Source of the DNA: Comamonadaceae bacterium UBA4962
GTDB taxonomy: Bacteria; Pseudomonadota; Gammaproteobacteria; Burkholderiales; Burkholderiaceae_C
Direction of reading: 5' to 3'
DNA: 64,000 bases
NCBI GenBank assembly: GCA_002397315.1
Contig: DHAE01000030.1
Span: 1-64,000, forward strand
Under the pieces are notes generated by a model, which was not told the DNA's origin, did not search any database, and saw only the letters and a list, made by a program, of their open reading frames with translations. Each line of letters begins with the position of its first letter. Position 1 is the stretch's first letter. The position numbers and the translations under genes are program-made. Below are positions 1 through 7,795 of the stretch, piece after piece.

Positions 1-644
1 CAACGTTCATAACACGCTCTAGGAAGGAGAATCCACCTAATTTGGTGCAGGAGATATTTTCGCGACTTAATCAAGGTGCGGTTCGACTTTCAGACCAAGA
101 GATTCGTCACGCGATCTATCCCGGCGCTCTAAATGACCTATTGATCGAATTAGCAAATAAGCCGGCAGTCTCAATGTTTGGCAATACGCAGAAGGATTCA
201 AGAGAGGGCGAAGAACTCGTTCTTCGATTCTTTGCCTTGCAAGACGATCTGGAAAGTTACGAGGGAAGACTTTCAAAGTTCCTGGATGCCTACATGCGGG
301 AAAATGCAAATATTTCTCAGACAAAAATAAGGAGACTCCGCAGTCTTTTTAATAACACACTTGCAGTTTGCGAGCAAATTTTTAGAGAGAACGTATTCGC
401 AGATACAACCAAAAATCTGCCGAGGCAGAGCATTGTCCATTACGACTTACTAATGAATAGCATGGCGTCTGTTAAAAAGTCACACGTCGCGGGGAAAGAA
501 GAAAAGATTAGAAAAGCTTTTGAGAAGCTCTGCAAGAACGCTGAGTTTCAAAGAACTTTGTCGGGCGGCATTCAGAACAAATCATCTATCTTAAAGCGCC
601 GTGAGTTGTGGGCGAAGCTCACCACCCCGATCTTGGCGTCATGA
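1..644 (+). CDS. DUF262 domain protein, 5' end missing (cut by window edge)
   Basis: The reading frame is open from base 3 to the TGA at 642-644, so the gene starts left of the window; the TTG at 42 is only an internal codon. The visible 214 residues begin near a motif typical of DUF262 proteins: EIFSRLNQGAVRLSDQEIR followed by AIYPGALNDLL. DUF262 is the ParB/Srx-fold nuclease-like domain found in GmrSD-type restriction proteins and related defence genes; this piece looks like the end of that domain plus a helical C-terminal tail. The stop overlaps the next start as ATGA, so both are probably one transcript. Codon and base use is clearly more AT-rich than the genes from 2 kb onward, suggesting transfer. 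The N-terminal catalytic part is not visible, so activity cannot be judged. Confidence 0.8.
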   Translation, partial: TFITRSRKENPPNLVQEIFSRLNQGAVRLSDQEIRHAIYPGALNDLLIELANKPAVSMFGNTQKDSREGEELVLRFFALQDDLESYEGRLSKFLDAYMRENANISQTKIRRLRSLFNNTLAVCEQIFRENVFADTTKNLPRQSIVHYDLLMNSMASVKKSHVAGKEEKIRKAFEKLCKNAEFQRTLSGGIQNKSSILKRRELWAKLTTPILAS

Positions 645-1240
645 GTGCGCGGGTCAGGTCTGCTGCGCAGACATATAAGACCGGTTTGACGGAACTTGAG
701 ACGATGGTGCGCGCCGCTGAACAGGAAGTCGTCGGGGGCAGTGGCGGTTCTCCGATTCTCACTGACAACATAAACTTTTTTACCAAGTCATTCTTGATTT
801 CCCTGTGCGCCCACCTTGAGATGTGCATTAAGGAGATAGTCTTCGCTATCGCAGAAGACATCGATGAAAGAGCTCGGACCGCTGCCATTCCTACAGCGCT
901 CATTGAGTGGAGGTACAACACAAAGAAGAAGGGCGACGGAGCAGCGCAGGGCGGACGGCTCGCGATTGGCATGACGCGAAAGGAAGTTGACGATCTCGTT
1001 TCTGGAAACGTCTATCGTACGAAGGAGGCCCTAGCCTACGTAGGTGTTGACTTGGCGACCGATAAAGTCAACTGGGAGATGTGGAAGGATCTTATTCAAA
1101 CCGTCGTCACCAGAAGAAATAATATAGTTCATCATAATGACGATGCCTCCGATCTGTCTCTGGGAGATATACGCAGCTACATCGCATCCGCTAGGGGCTA
1201 CATAGATTTCGTTGTCCATGCTTGCACGGGAATTGCATGA
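641..1240 (+). CDS. HEPN-domain protein (RiboL-PSP-HEPN / MAE_28990-like), putative toxin or nuclease partner of DUF262
   Basis: A 199-residue helical protein. Near residue 160 it carries TRRNNIVHHND, which contains the R-x4-H signature of HEPN ribonucleases (R, then NNIV, then H). HEPN proteins often act as RNA-cleaving toxins or as effector parts of antiphage systems, and MAE_28990-type HEPN proteins are commonly found beside DUF262 genes. The ATG at 641 is chosen because it overlaps the upstream stop by ATGA; an upstream in-frame GTG at 608 lies inside the DUF262 gene and is not needed. Base composition matches the DUF262 gene and differs from the chromosome to the right. The family call rests on the motif, length and neighbour; no substrate can be named. 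Confidence 0.75.
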   Translation: MSARVRSAAQTYKTGLTELETMVRAAEQEVVGGSGGSPILTDNINFFTKSFLISLCAHLEMCIKEIVFAIAEDIDERARTAAIPTALIEWRYNTKKKGDGAAQGGRLAIGMTRKEVDDLVSGNVYRTKEALAYVGVDLATDKVNWEMWKDLIQTVVTRRNNIVHHNDDASDLSLGDIRSYIASARGYIDFVVHACTGIA

Positions 1241-2051
1241 CACGCGCACAACGGATGGCAAGTCGCCAAATTAAATTTGGCAGCCGGTGCAGCGCCATGC
1301 ACAGCCTGGCGTTCCAGCTGACTGCCTTCGGCGGCCGCTTAATTTAACCTCAGCCTTCACAATCATGCTCTGTCGCCTCATTTCCAACGCTGCGCTTTTT
1401 TCATTCAGCACTCTACACGGTGCGTCTTTTGCATAGGAGCTCCTGAGCATAGACCCCAAGTAAGTTCGGCAGATTTCCGATCCAGGACAATTCAGTTTAA
1501 GGAAAAAGTCGTTTGGCCTAGATCAAAAAAGGTACAGAACTGGGCGTGCTAACTGGAGTGTATGCGGCGGAATCGGAAACCGATGCTGGCCGGTTCTGCG
1601 TTGACAAGATCCAAATCTTTTTATAAAACCAGTGCGGGGACAGTACCAGCATGCGTTTGGCGGTGTGTGATTTCCTGCCTTAAAAAGAAGAGAAGGCTCG
1701 ATTTTTTATTAGTCAAGATGACACGGTACGACGGGCGCAACTTTGAGGAAGCAGCTTTGTCGAGAGCAGATGCTTTCTACTCCGGGCCCGGCTGGCTGGT
1801 CGACATACTTTTTTCTTTCCGCGACAAAGGGAAGTTTGCTCCTGCTCGCCGAGATCGACGATCAGTCCGTTGCCAGTCGACTCCGAGTCGAGTTCGGTTT
1901 ACAAGATTGGTTGTTGACACATCGCTCGGCACGCAAATACACCTGCAGGGTGCGGCTTTGGTGCCAGCAGCCGGGTTTAGTCTGAATGCGCTGCCTGGTC
2001 CATCAGGGTCAGGTAGGGCGCAGCAAAGCTCTATTCCAAAAAACCTCTTCC
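1241..2051. other. About 800 bases without a convincing gene; junction between AT-richer island and high-GC backbone
   Basis: Downstream of the HEPN gene the sequence is compositionally mixed. Open frames here (for example an 80-residue frame at 1743-1985 and a 62-residue minus frame at 1271-1459) show no recognisable domain, and the long frame starting at 1562 runs on as a shadow of the cold-shock gene. The segment begins with an inverted repeat at 1265-1281 and contains several AT-rich runs around 1495-1635. It may be a remnant of an integrated element or the regulatory region of the gene at 2052. I see no tRNA, integrase or IS end in it. Confidence 0.5.
1265..1281. repeat. Perfect 8-bp inverted repeat around one base, just after the HEPN gene
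   Basis: The sequence reads GCCAAATT-A-AATTTGGC. It starts 24 bases after the HEPN stop codon. The spacer is a single base, so as RNA it would form only a short hairpin; as DNA it is a protein-binding-type palindrome. No T-run follows, so it is not a classical terminator. Confidence 0.6.
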
Positions 2052-2693
2052 ATGCGCTTCGAAGGCACCATCCACTCCTGGAACGACGACCGCGGCTTCG
2101 GCTTCATCCAGCCCACGCAAGGCGGGCAGGAGGTCTTCGTGCACATCAAGGCGTTCCGCGGCCTGCTCCAGGAGCGCCCGCAGGTGCACCAGCGCGTCAG
2201 CTTCGCGGTCGAGATGGGCCCGCAGGGCAAGAAGCGCGCAGTCCAGGTGGAGCTGGTGCGCGCCACGAGCCGGCCACCGGCTGGCCGGGCCGCCCGTCCG
2301 CGTTCCGATACCCCGCGCGGCGCATCCTGGAACGCCGCCAGCGTATGGGCGCTCGTGCTGGGTGCCGCGGTGCTGCTGGCCGGCTACGGGCTGGGCCGTC
2401 CACCGCGCTGGACGCTCGGGCTGTACCTCGGGGCCAGCGTGGTCACGTTCCTGGCCTATGCCATCGACAAGTCCGCAGCACGGCGCGGCGCCTGGCGCAT
2501 TGCGGAGCGGAAGCTCCACTGGCTGGCGTTGGTGGGCGGCTGGCCCGGGGCGCTGGTCGCGCAGCAGGTGCTTCGGCACAAATCGACGAAGGCGGAATTC
2601 CGCACGGTGTTCTGGGCGACGGTGGTGCTGAATCTGGCGGGCTTCTGCTTCCTGGCGAGCCCGTATGCCCGGGTGCTCGGCCACCTTTCCTGA
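2052..2693 (+). CDS. Cold-shock domain / DUF1294 membrane protein
   Basis: A 213-residue protein. Residues 1-65 form a cold-shock (CSD) domain beginning MRFEGTIHSWNDDRGFGFI, with the RNP1-like GFGFI and a VFVHI segment that bind single-stranded nucleic acid. After a basic linker come hydrophobic segments near residues 100-120 and 125-140, and a C-terminal DUF1294 region with DKSAARRGAWRI and the KLHWLALVGGWPGAL motif, ending in another membrane segment. This CSD-DUF1294 architecture is common in Beta- and Gammaproteobacteria; its function is unknown. I chose the ATG at 2052 because the CSD starts there; an in-frame ATG at 1986 would add 22 non-conserved residues. The gene stands alone with about 170 bases to the next one. 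Confidence 0.88.
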   Translation: MRFEGTIHSWNDDRGFGFIQPTQGGQEVFVHIKAFRGLLQERPQVHQRVSFAVEMGPQGKKRAVQVELVRATSRPPAGRAARPRSDTPRGASWNAASVWALVLGAAVLLAGYGLGRPPRWTLGLYLGASVVTFLAYAIDKSAARRGAWRIAERKLHWLALVGGWPGALVAQQVLRHKSTKAEFRTVFWATVVLNLAGFCFLASPYARVLGHLS

Positions 2694-2866
2694 ACGTTTT
2701 CTCGTCCTCTCCTGCTTCTGTTTTCCCACCCGCGCTGGCCGTTCTCACGACACCAACGTGAGCATTGCCGCTGGTTATGCCTGGCAGAAAGGCTCGCCAC
2801 TGTCCGCTGCGTGCACGGCGGTACAGAATGGCTGGGCACTAAAAAAGACAGACAGGGAGGGAACCC

Positions 2867-3478
2867 ATGCATCTTCACGCACCGCAGGCGATATTCCTCG
2901 TCGGCCTGCTGGCCTACCAGGGCATCCGCACCATTTACCAGCGCCGTGCCCGCGCCGCGGGGCCATCGCGGGCCAACCATTCAACGGCCCTGGACAAGTC
3001 GCTGATCGGGCTCGTGGCGATCGGGCAGATGGTGCTGCCGCTCATCTACATCTTCACGCCCTGGCTCGATGGCGCTTCCTATGCCGATCCTCCGGACGCA
3101 TGGCCGGCGGCAGGGGCGCTGGTCTGGGCCGCGGGTCTGTGGCTGTTCTGGCGAGCGCATGCGGAGCTGGGCACGTGGTGGTCGATCACGCTGGAGATCC
3201 GCCCGAACCACCAGATCGTGCAGCGGGGCGTGTACCGGTTCATGCGGCACCCGATGTATGCCGCGTTCCTGCTGTTCGCGCTGGCGCAGGCCTTGCTGCT
3301 GCCGAATGCCGTCGCGGGGATGGGCGCGCTCGTCGCCGTGGGCATCCTCTGCATCGTGCGCATTCCGCGCGAAGAGGCGATGATGTGCGAGGTGTTCGGG
3401 CAGGCGTACCGCGACTACATGCAGGCCACGGGCGGGGTGGTTCCGCGGCTCTCCGCGCGCCGCAGCCGCACCGCGTGA
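2867..3478 (+). CDS. Isoprenylcysteine carboxyl methyltransferase-family membrane protein
   Basis: A 203-residue integral membrane protein with about five hydrophobic segments. The C-terminal half carries the ICMT/PEMT-like signature: RGVYRFMRHPMYAAFLL, then IPREEAMMCEVFGQAYRDY, where the RHPMY and EE elements correspond to the S-adenosylmethionine-binding region of the family. Bacterial members methylate small lipophilic or unknown substrates; no prenylated protein target is implied. The start at 2867 is supported by an AGGGAGG ribosome-binding site a few bases upstream. No operon partner is obvious: the next gene begins 77 bases downstream on the same strand but is unrelated. Confidence 0.85.
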   Translation: MHLHAPQAIFLVGLLAYQGIRTIYQRRARAAGPSRANHSTALDKSLIGLVAIGQMVLPLIYIFTPWLDGASYADPPDAWPAAGALVWAAGLWLFWRAHAELGTWWSITLEIRPNHQIVQRGVYRFMRHPMYAAFLLFALAQALLLPNAVAGMGALVAVGILCIVRIPREEAMMCEVFGQAYRDYMQATGGVVPRLSARRSRTA

Positions 3479-3554
3479 TGCCGAAGGGCTGTGGGGGCGG
3501 GTCGCATGCCCATGGCGGTCTCCGCCTTCCTTCGTCCATCCTCCTGCCCTCTCC

Positions 3555-3989
3555 ATGCCGCGCTCCCCCGACGGCACGCACCGTGCAGACCTGCTCCTCG
3601 CAGGCGAGATCCGCTTCGGCCCGGCGTTCTTCCGGCTGTCGATCGGCGGGCGCGCGGTACCGCACCGGATCTTCGGCGCGCCGCTGTGCTGGTCGGCCGA
3701 TGCGCGATTTCTTGCCGCGCAGGAATGGCTCACCACCGACTACGGCACGGGGCCCGTCACCTGCGCCGTGCTGATCGACGTGGCTTCCTGGACGATCGCG
3801 CGGCAGGAGGTGGTGGTGAAGGGCTTCGCGGAGGACTTTCGCTTCGGCGAGGACGGCGTGCTGCATTACGCCCAGGTGTTTCCCGCCCGCGGCGAGCGCG
3901 TGCAGGCCCGGGCCGCGCCGGATGCGTTGCAGCGGTGGGTGGGCATCGACATCGATGCCGCGCCGCCGGGCGCCACGGACGGGTTCTAA
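3555..3989 (+). CDS. Hypothetical protein, 144 aa
   Basis: I do not recognise this protein. It is soluble in appearance, with no signal peptide, membrane segment or cysteine motif; it has alternating hydrophobic stretches (AVLIDVASWTI, EVVVKGF) consistent with a beta-rich fold. The frame has strong high-GC third-position bias typical of its neighbours, which is why I accept it as a gene. The ATG at 3555 gives MPRSPDGTHRADLLLAGEIRFG. It may be cotranscribed with the methyltransferase 77 bases upstream. Function unknown. Confidence 0.6.
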   Translation: MPRSPDGTHRADLLLAGEIRFGPAFFRLSIGGRAVPHRIFGAPLCWSADARFLAAQEWLTTDYGTGPVTCAVLIDVASWTIARQEVVVKGFAEDFRFGEDGVLHYAQVFPARGERVQARAAPDALQRWVGIDIDAAPPGATDGF

Positions 3990-4157
3990 GACCTGTCTAA
4001 GCCTGCGCTCCTACGATGAAACCGTCGTTGAAAGCCCCGCCGATTTTCCCCACGAAACCGCGGTGCTGACGACACTGAACCGGCCAGGCCGCCGCGCTGT
4101 GCTGCGCGGCGCCTCCCCGGGAGACCCATCATCATCGTTCGATCGAGGAGTGCCATC

Positions 4158-4556
4158 ATGAGAGTTCTTGCCCGCCTGTCCGCCCTGACCCTGTCCACCC
4201 TGGTCGCCGCCACCGCGATGGCGCAGACGCCGAGCCCCGCCAAGGCGCCCACCGCAACGGCCGCCGTGGCCGCCGCGCCGGCCGCGAAGGCCCGCAAGCC
4301 GATCGTGAAGACCACCTGCTCCGATTACGTGGGCATGGACGAAACCATCAAGCCCAAGTTCATCTACTACGCCGTGGGCCACACGCAGGGCGGCAAGAAG
4401 GAAGCGGTGTTCGAAGAGGACGCCGTCGAGAAGATCAAGCCCGAACTCGATCAGTACTGCTCGGTGCACCTGGACAAGTCCGCGTATGCGAAGGTGCTGG
4501 CCAGCAGCATGGCGTCCGAGGGGAATGCGGCGCACGGGCATTCGAAGACCAAGTGA
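4158..4556 (+). CDS. HdeA/HdeB-like periplasmic acid-stress protein
   Basis: A 132-residue exported protein. Residues 1-22 are a signal peptide (cleavage expected after AMA), followed by an Ala/Pro/Lys-rich linker to about residue 48. The mature domain starts KTTCSDYVGMDETIKPKF and has a second cysteine at about residue 101 (QYCSVHL). The cysteine pair (about 54 and 101) and the DET..KPK segment match the small HdeA family, whose founding members are disulphide-bonded chaperones that unfold at low pH in the periplasm. Long low-complexity linkers are common in such proteins from this family of bacteria. The chaperone role here is inferred from family only. Confidence 0.75.
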   Translation: MRVLARLSALTLSTLVAATAMAQTPSPAKAPTATAAVAAAPAAKARKPIVKTTCSDYVGMDETIKPKFIYYAVGHTQGGKKEAVFEEDAVEKIKPELDQYCSVHLDKSAYAKVLASSMASEGNAAHGHSKTK

Positions 4557-4757
4557 TGGCGTTTTAATGGCGGGGTCGCCTGCCCCGCCGCTGCAGCCAA
4601 TGGCATCGCTGCGCTATCGTTCGCCTAGCGCAGCGCTCACGGCATTTCGATATCCGTGTTGATCCCATACCTATGCTTATAGAAAGCATAAAACAATCAA
4701 CAGCAAAATCCAGCGATTTACCAATATATTTCCGCATTTACATAATGGCGGGAATTC

Positions 4758-5222
4758 ATGAGCTTATTTCGCAAATTATGGGAGAACCACCCGACAGGAG
4801 ATTTCCCCTGCTCCACCAACGGGAAGAAAAATTTCGATAACCAATGCGCCATTCGCATGGGCTCGTGCTTCGAAAGATCCGGAATCCCTACACGTAGATG
4901 GCCAGTGCGCCGTTGCTGGCAACACAAAGGCGAGGATGGTCACATACTCGCAGCGGAAGAACTCGCCAATGCTTTGACGAAAATTACGATTCCAGGCATC
5001 ACGATCGTGGAGAAGTACTCTGGCGCCGAGGGCATGAAGCGAATCGACAATCGCAAAGGCATCGTCTTTTTCAAGGATTTCTACGGTCCAGGCATGCAAG
5101 GAGATCACATTGATCTCTGGAATGGTTGGCGTCTTTCCTCCTTTTCATCTGTTCTGAGTATCTATACTCCATTCGGTAGTCATTACGAAAAGGGCGCCGT
5201 ATGGTTCTGGGAAACGGTGTGA
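4758..5222 (+). CDS. tae4: Type VI secretion amidase effector Tae4
   Basis: A 154-residue cysteine amidase-like protein without a signal peptide, as expected for a T6SS cargo. The Tae4 signature is clear: NQCAIRMG with the candidate nucleophile Cys30, a CWQHKGEDGHILAAEELA segment, then RKGIVFFKDF and GDHIDLWNGWRL supplying His117 and Asp119. Tae4 enzymes cleave the gamma-D-glutamyl-mDAP bond of peptidoglycan in the periplasm of rival cells. The gene is noticeably lower in GC than its neighbours and no T6SS structural gene lies in the window, so it is an orphan effector. Its stop overlaps the start of a small membrane protein (GTGA at 5219), the usual place of an immunity gene. The catalytic assignments are by motif, not alignment. 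Confidence 0.88.
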   Translation: MSLFRKLWENHPTGDFPCSTNGKKNFDNQCAIRMGSCFERSGIPTRRWPVRRCWQHKGEDGHILAAEELANALTKITIPGITIVEKYSGAEGMKRIDNRKGIVFFKDFYGPGMQGDHIDLWNGWRLSSFSSVLSIYTPFGSHYEKGAVWFWETV

Positions 5223-5467
5223 CGAAGGCATCGAGTGCAGTTGCATGTTTGCTGGGCATCGCCGCTGGCCTCTACGGTGCATGGTGCGCTTCATGGCTCG
5301 TCCACATGCTCTATCTCGGCAAAGCGGAGAGCTTTGACAGGCTGACCGATGCCATGCTGGCTGGATTCCTGGTCGCAGCTTTGGTGCTTTGTCCTCTGTT
5401 CTCCTGGCTGGCGCTCAAGGGCCTGAAAGCGTGGAGAGCAAGGAAAGATGCACGTAGAGAAAGCTGA
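5219..5467 (+). CDS. Small two-TM protein, candidate immunity partner of Tae4
   Basis: An 82-residue protein read from the GTG at 5219, which overlaps the Tae4 stop as GTGA; an in-frame ATG at 5201 would add six residues. It has two hydrophobic segments (about residues 6-28 and 45-67) and a basic C-terminus with KAWRARKDARRES. It does not look like the soluble periplasmic Tai4 immunity protein I know. Translational coupling to an effector suggests an immunity or export-related role; both are inferences. The alternative is a small unrelated membrane protein captured with the effector. Confidence 0.6.
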   Translation: MTKASSAVACLLGIAAGLYGAWCASWLVHMLYLGKAESFDRLTDAMLAGFLVAALVLCPLFSWLALKGLKAWRARKDARRES

Positions 5468-5492
5468 TGGCAGCCCTTTGCCTTGGCTCCCA

Positions 5493-6407
5493 TCAAGCCA
5501 GCCAGCTCCTTCGCCCCAGCGCCATCCTCGCCCCCACCCAGGCCACCAGCGCACACAGCGCCGCGAGCACCGCCGTCAGCACGAGCTGGAAGACGAACGC
5601 CCCGGGCGCGACGGCCCAGAGATAGTGCCGCACCCCGCCCGCCCGGGGATGGACGGCGAGGTGGCCTGTCTGCACCGCGCCCAGCACCTGCAGCCCCAGC
5701 CAGGCCGCGATCAGGGCGGCCAGCGCCGCGCCGGCCGCGGCCATGCATCGGCCGGGAGCGCGCAGCCGGAACGCGTCCACCGGCGGCTCCGCCACCTTGG
5801 GCAGGCTGCGGGCCTGCCGCCGGCGGGCGGCCGATCGCGCAGGCAGCGGTTCTCCGTTCAACGCCACGGGCACGTTCAGGAAATCGCCCACCGCTCGGGC
5901 GGCGTCCGCGAGGCGGGGCGGTGCGGCGGCCCCGGGCAGCACCGCGACCCAGGCCAGCACGCGGGGGCCGCCGTGCATGCAGCGCAGCACCAGTTCCTCG
6001 CGCCGCAGCCCACCGCGGCCATGCGGTACACGGCGCAGCCACACCGCGTCGACGTGGTGCAGCACGACGCCCATGTCGCGCAGGCTCGGCGCAGCGTGGT
6101 AGTGGCGCAGGGCCTCGCCCGTGCCGTGCTGGCCCGACAGAACGGCTTCGCGGCTGCGCGGCGCGAAGCGCACCAGGGCGATGCCCGCGCCGCACACCAG
6201 CACGGCCCAGAGGCACAGCATCGCGATCGCCCAGAAGCTCTCCGCAGCCAGGCGCGCGCGGGCCTGCGGATCGCCGATCAGGTGGACTGCCGCGATCCAC
6301 GGCAGCACGGCGAGGCAAGTGCCGATCAGCAGCATGACCGCTGCCCGCAGGCGCGGCCGCACGACGATGCGCAGGTGTTCGCGGCCCTGCCGCTCGACCG
6401 TCACCAC
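5493..6407 (-). CDS. Hypothetical membrane protein, 304 aa
   Basis: I do not recognise the family. Two hydrophobic segments near residues 22-45 and 60-82 are followed by a soluble region of about 130 residues, then two more segments near residues 220-240 and 265-297. The four-TM layout with a cytosolic or periplasmic middle is clear. The soluble part has RHYHAAPSLRDMGVVLHHVD and a basic linker with SAARRRQARSL. It lies 28 bases downstream of the MFS gene on the same strand and might share its transcript. Function unknown. Confidence 0.65.
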   Translation of the reverse strand: MVTVERQGREHLRIVVRPRLRAAVMLLIGTCLAVLPWIAAVHLIGDPQARARLAAESFWAIAMLCLWAVLVCGAGIALVRFAPRSREAVLSGQHGTGEALRHYHAAPSLRDMGVVLHHVDAVWLRRVPHGRGGLRREELVLRCMHGGPRVLAWVAVLPGAAAPPRLADAARAVGDFLNVPVALNGEPLPARSAARRRQARSLPKVAEPPVDAFRLRAPGRCMAAAGAALAALIAAWLGLQVLGAVQTGHLAVHPRAGGVRHYLWAVAPGAFVFQLVLTAVLAALCALVAWVGARMALGRRSWLA

Positions 6408-6435
6408 GCGCGGTGGCTTCCGCCTCGCGCGTCTC

Positions 6436-7731
6436 TCATGCCGCCGCAGCCATGCGCTGTGCCCGCGCCCTGGCCGCGACGCCGATGCCGACCACGCCGG
6501 CGGATGCCACGCCCAGCACCAGCGCGGCGGCCGAGCCGTAGAAGATGCCGGAGGTCATGCCCGCGTCCAGCATGGCGCCGAACACGGGGGCGGCGACGCA
6601 GAAGCCGAGGTCCAGCCCCGAGTACACGGTGCCGTAGACGCGGCCGGTGGCGCCGGGCGGTGCCGCGCGCTTGATGAGCATGTCGCGCGAGGGGCCGGCC
6701 AGGCCGGTGCCGACGCCCGCCAACGCGACGAAGACCATGGCGGCCATGCCGGGCAGCAGGCCGCTGCCGGCGACCACCAGCAGCACGGCCGTGGCCAGTA
6801 GGCAGACGGTGATGGTGCGCTCCAGCCGCGCCACGCGGCCGGCCAGGAAGCCGCCCACCACCATGCCGGCGGCGCCGCACAGCATGTAGCCGGTGACGAC
6901 CATCGCCGTGAGGGACAGCGGCAGGCCGTACATCTTCTGCAGCGTGGGGCTGGCGAAGCTCTGGATGACGCTCAGCGAGCAGGTGGTCCAGAAGAAGAAC
7001 GAGAAGCACAGCCACACGGAGGGCAGCCGCAGGAAGGCCATGGGGTGCTCGGCGATCGCGCCCACGCCCACGCCCGCCGACGTCGCGGCGGCGGCACCCG
7101 GTTTGCCGGCGGCCGGCGAGGCGGCCGCGGCACCCTGGCGGTCGTCGAGCGCATCGCGGTTCAGCACCATGATGGTGAGGATGATCAGCGCGAGCACGCC
7201 GCCGCACAGGCAGGCCGCGCGCCAGGAGCCGGTGGCCACCGTGATGCCGCCCATGAACACCGGCGCGGTGGCCCAGCCGAGGTTGCCCGAGATGCCGTGC
7301 ACCGAGAAGCCGTGGCCCAGGCGCTGCGGCGAGACGCGCTTGTTGAGGATGGTGAAGTCCACCGGATGGAAGGGCGCGTTGCCCAGGCCCGCGAGCGCCG
7401 CCGCCGCCATCAGACCGGCATAGCCGGTGGCGGTGCTCGCCACGAGGCCGGACAGCACGAAGCTCGACAGCGCGAAGAACAGCACGGGGCGCGCGCCGAC
7501 GCGGTCCACGATGAAGCCCGACAGCGCCTGCCCCACGCCGGAGATGACGAAGAACACCGACACCAGCAGCCCCAGCTCGGAGTAGCTGTAGCCGAACTCG
7601 GCGATGAGGAACGGGAACAGCGGCGGCAGCAGCATGTGGAAGAAATGCGAGGAGCCGTGCGCCAGGCCGATGAGGCCGATGGTGCGGGCGTCCTGCCGCA
7701 ACGTGGCTGTGGGTGCGTTGATCGGGGTCAT
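6436..7731 (-). CDS. MFS transporter (fosmidomycin-resistance-like drug efflux type)
   Basis: A 431-residue protein with twelve predicted membrane segments and a hydrophilic Ala/Gly-rich central loop at about residues 198-228. The N-terminus LAHGSSHFFHMLLPPLFP followed by DRVGARPVLF (the loop 2-3 motif) resembles the fosmidomycin-resistance subgroup of the major facilitator superfamily, which exports small drugs from the cytosol. It is transcribed away from the AraC-type regulator at 7796, and the 64-base gap contains an operator-like palindrome, an arrangement typical of a transporter controlled by its divergent regulator (as for nimT/nimR). The exported compound cannot be deduced. Confidence 0.85.
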   Translation of the reverse strand: MTPINAPTATLRQDARTIGLIGLAHGSSHFFHMLLPPLFPFLIAEFGYSYSELGLLVSVFFVISGVGQALSGFIVDRVGARPVLFFALSSFVLSGLVASTATGYAGLMAAAALAGLGNAPFHPVDFTILNKRVSPQRLGHGFSVHGISGNLGWATAPVFMGGITVATGSWRAACLCGGVLALIILTIMVLNRDALDDRQGAAAASPAAGKPGAAAATSAGVGVGAIAEHPMAFLRLPSVWLCFSFFFWTTCSLSVIQSFASPTLQKMYGLPLSLTAMVVTGYMLCGAAGMVVGGFLAGRVARLERTITVCLLATAVLLVVAGSGLLPGMAAMVFVALAGVGTGLAGPSRDMLIKRAAPPGATGRVYGTVYSGLDLGFCVAAPVFGAMLDAGMTSGIFYGSAAALVLGVASAGVVGIGVAARARAQRMAAAA

Positions 7732-7767
7732 GCGTCGATCTTAAGAAGCCTGCCCGCGTCCGCATTA

Positions 7768-7790
7768 CGATAGCCGGCCAAAGACTATCG
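7768..7790. promoter_or_regulatory. Candidate operator between MFS and AraC genes
   Basis: CGATAG at 7768-7773 and CTATCG at 7785-7790 form a perfect six-base inverted repeat separated by 11 bases. It sits in the 64-base divergent spacer, ending six bases before the AraC start codon, so a protein bound here could control both genes. The AraC-type regulator is the natural candidate; binding is inferred. Confidence 0.5.
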
Positions 7791-7795
7791 CAAAC

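Noticed and set aside
1241..1360. Integron attC-like site after the HEPN gene
   Set aside because: ATTTAAC at about 1345 fits one core box loosely and an imperfect palindrome exists, but no matching GTTRRRY box or integrase is seen, so I do not call an integron cassette.
1562..2761. 399-codon plus-strand frame
   Set aside because: Over most of its length it is off-frame to the cold-shock/DUF1294 gene, and its first part lacks any domain or start signal.
4557..4600. G-C hairpin after the HdeA-like gene as a terminator
   Set aside because: GGCGGGG and CCCCGCC arms are present, but no T-run follows, so I left it out of the terminators.
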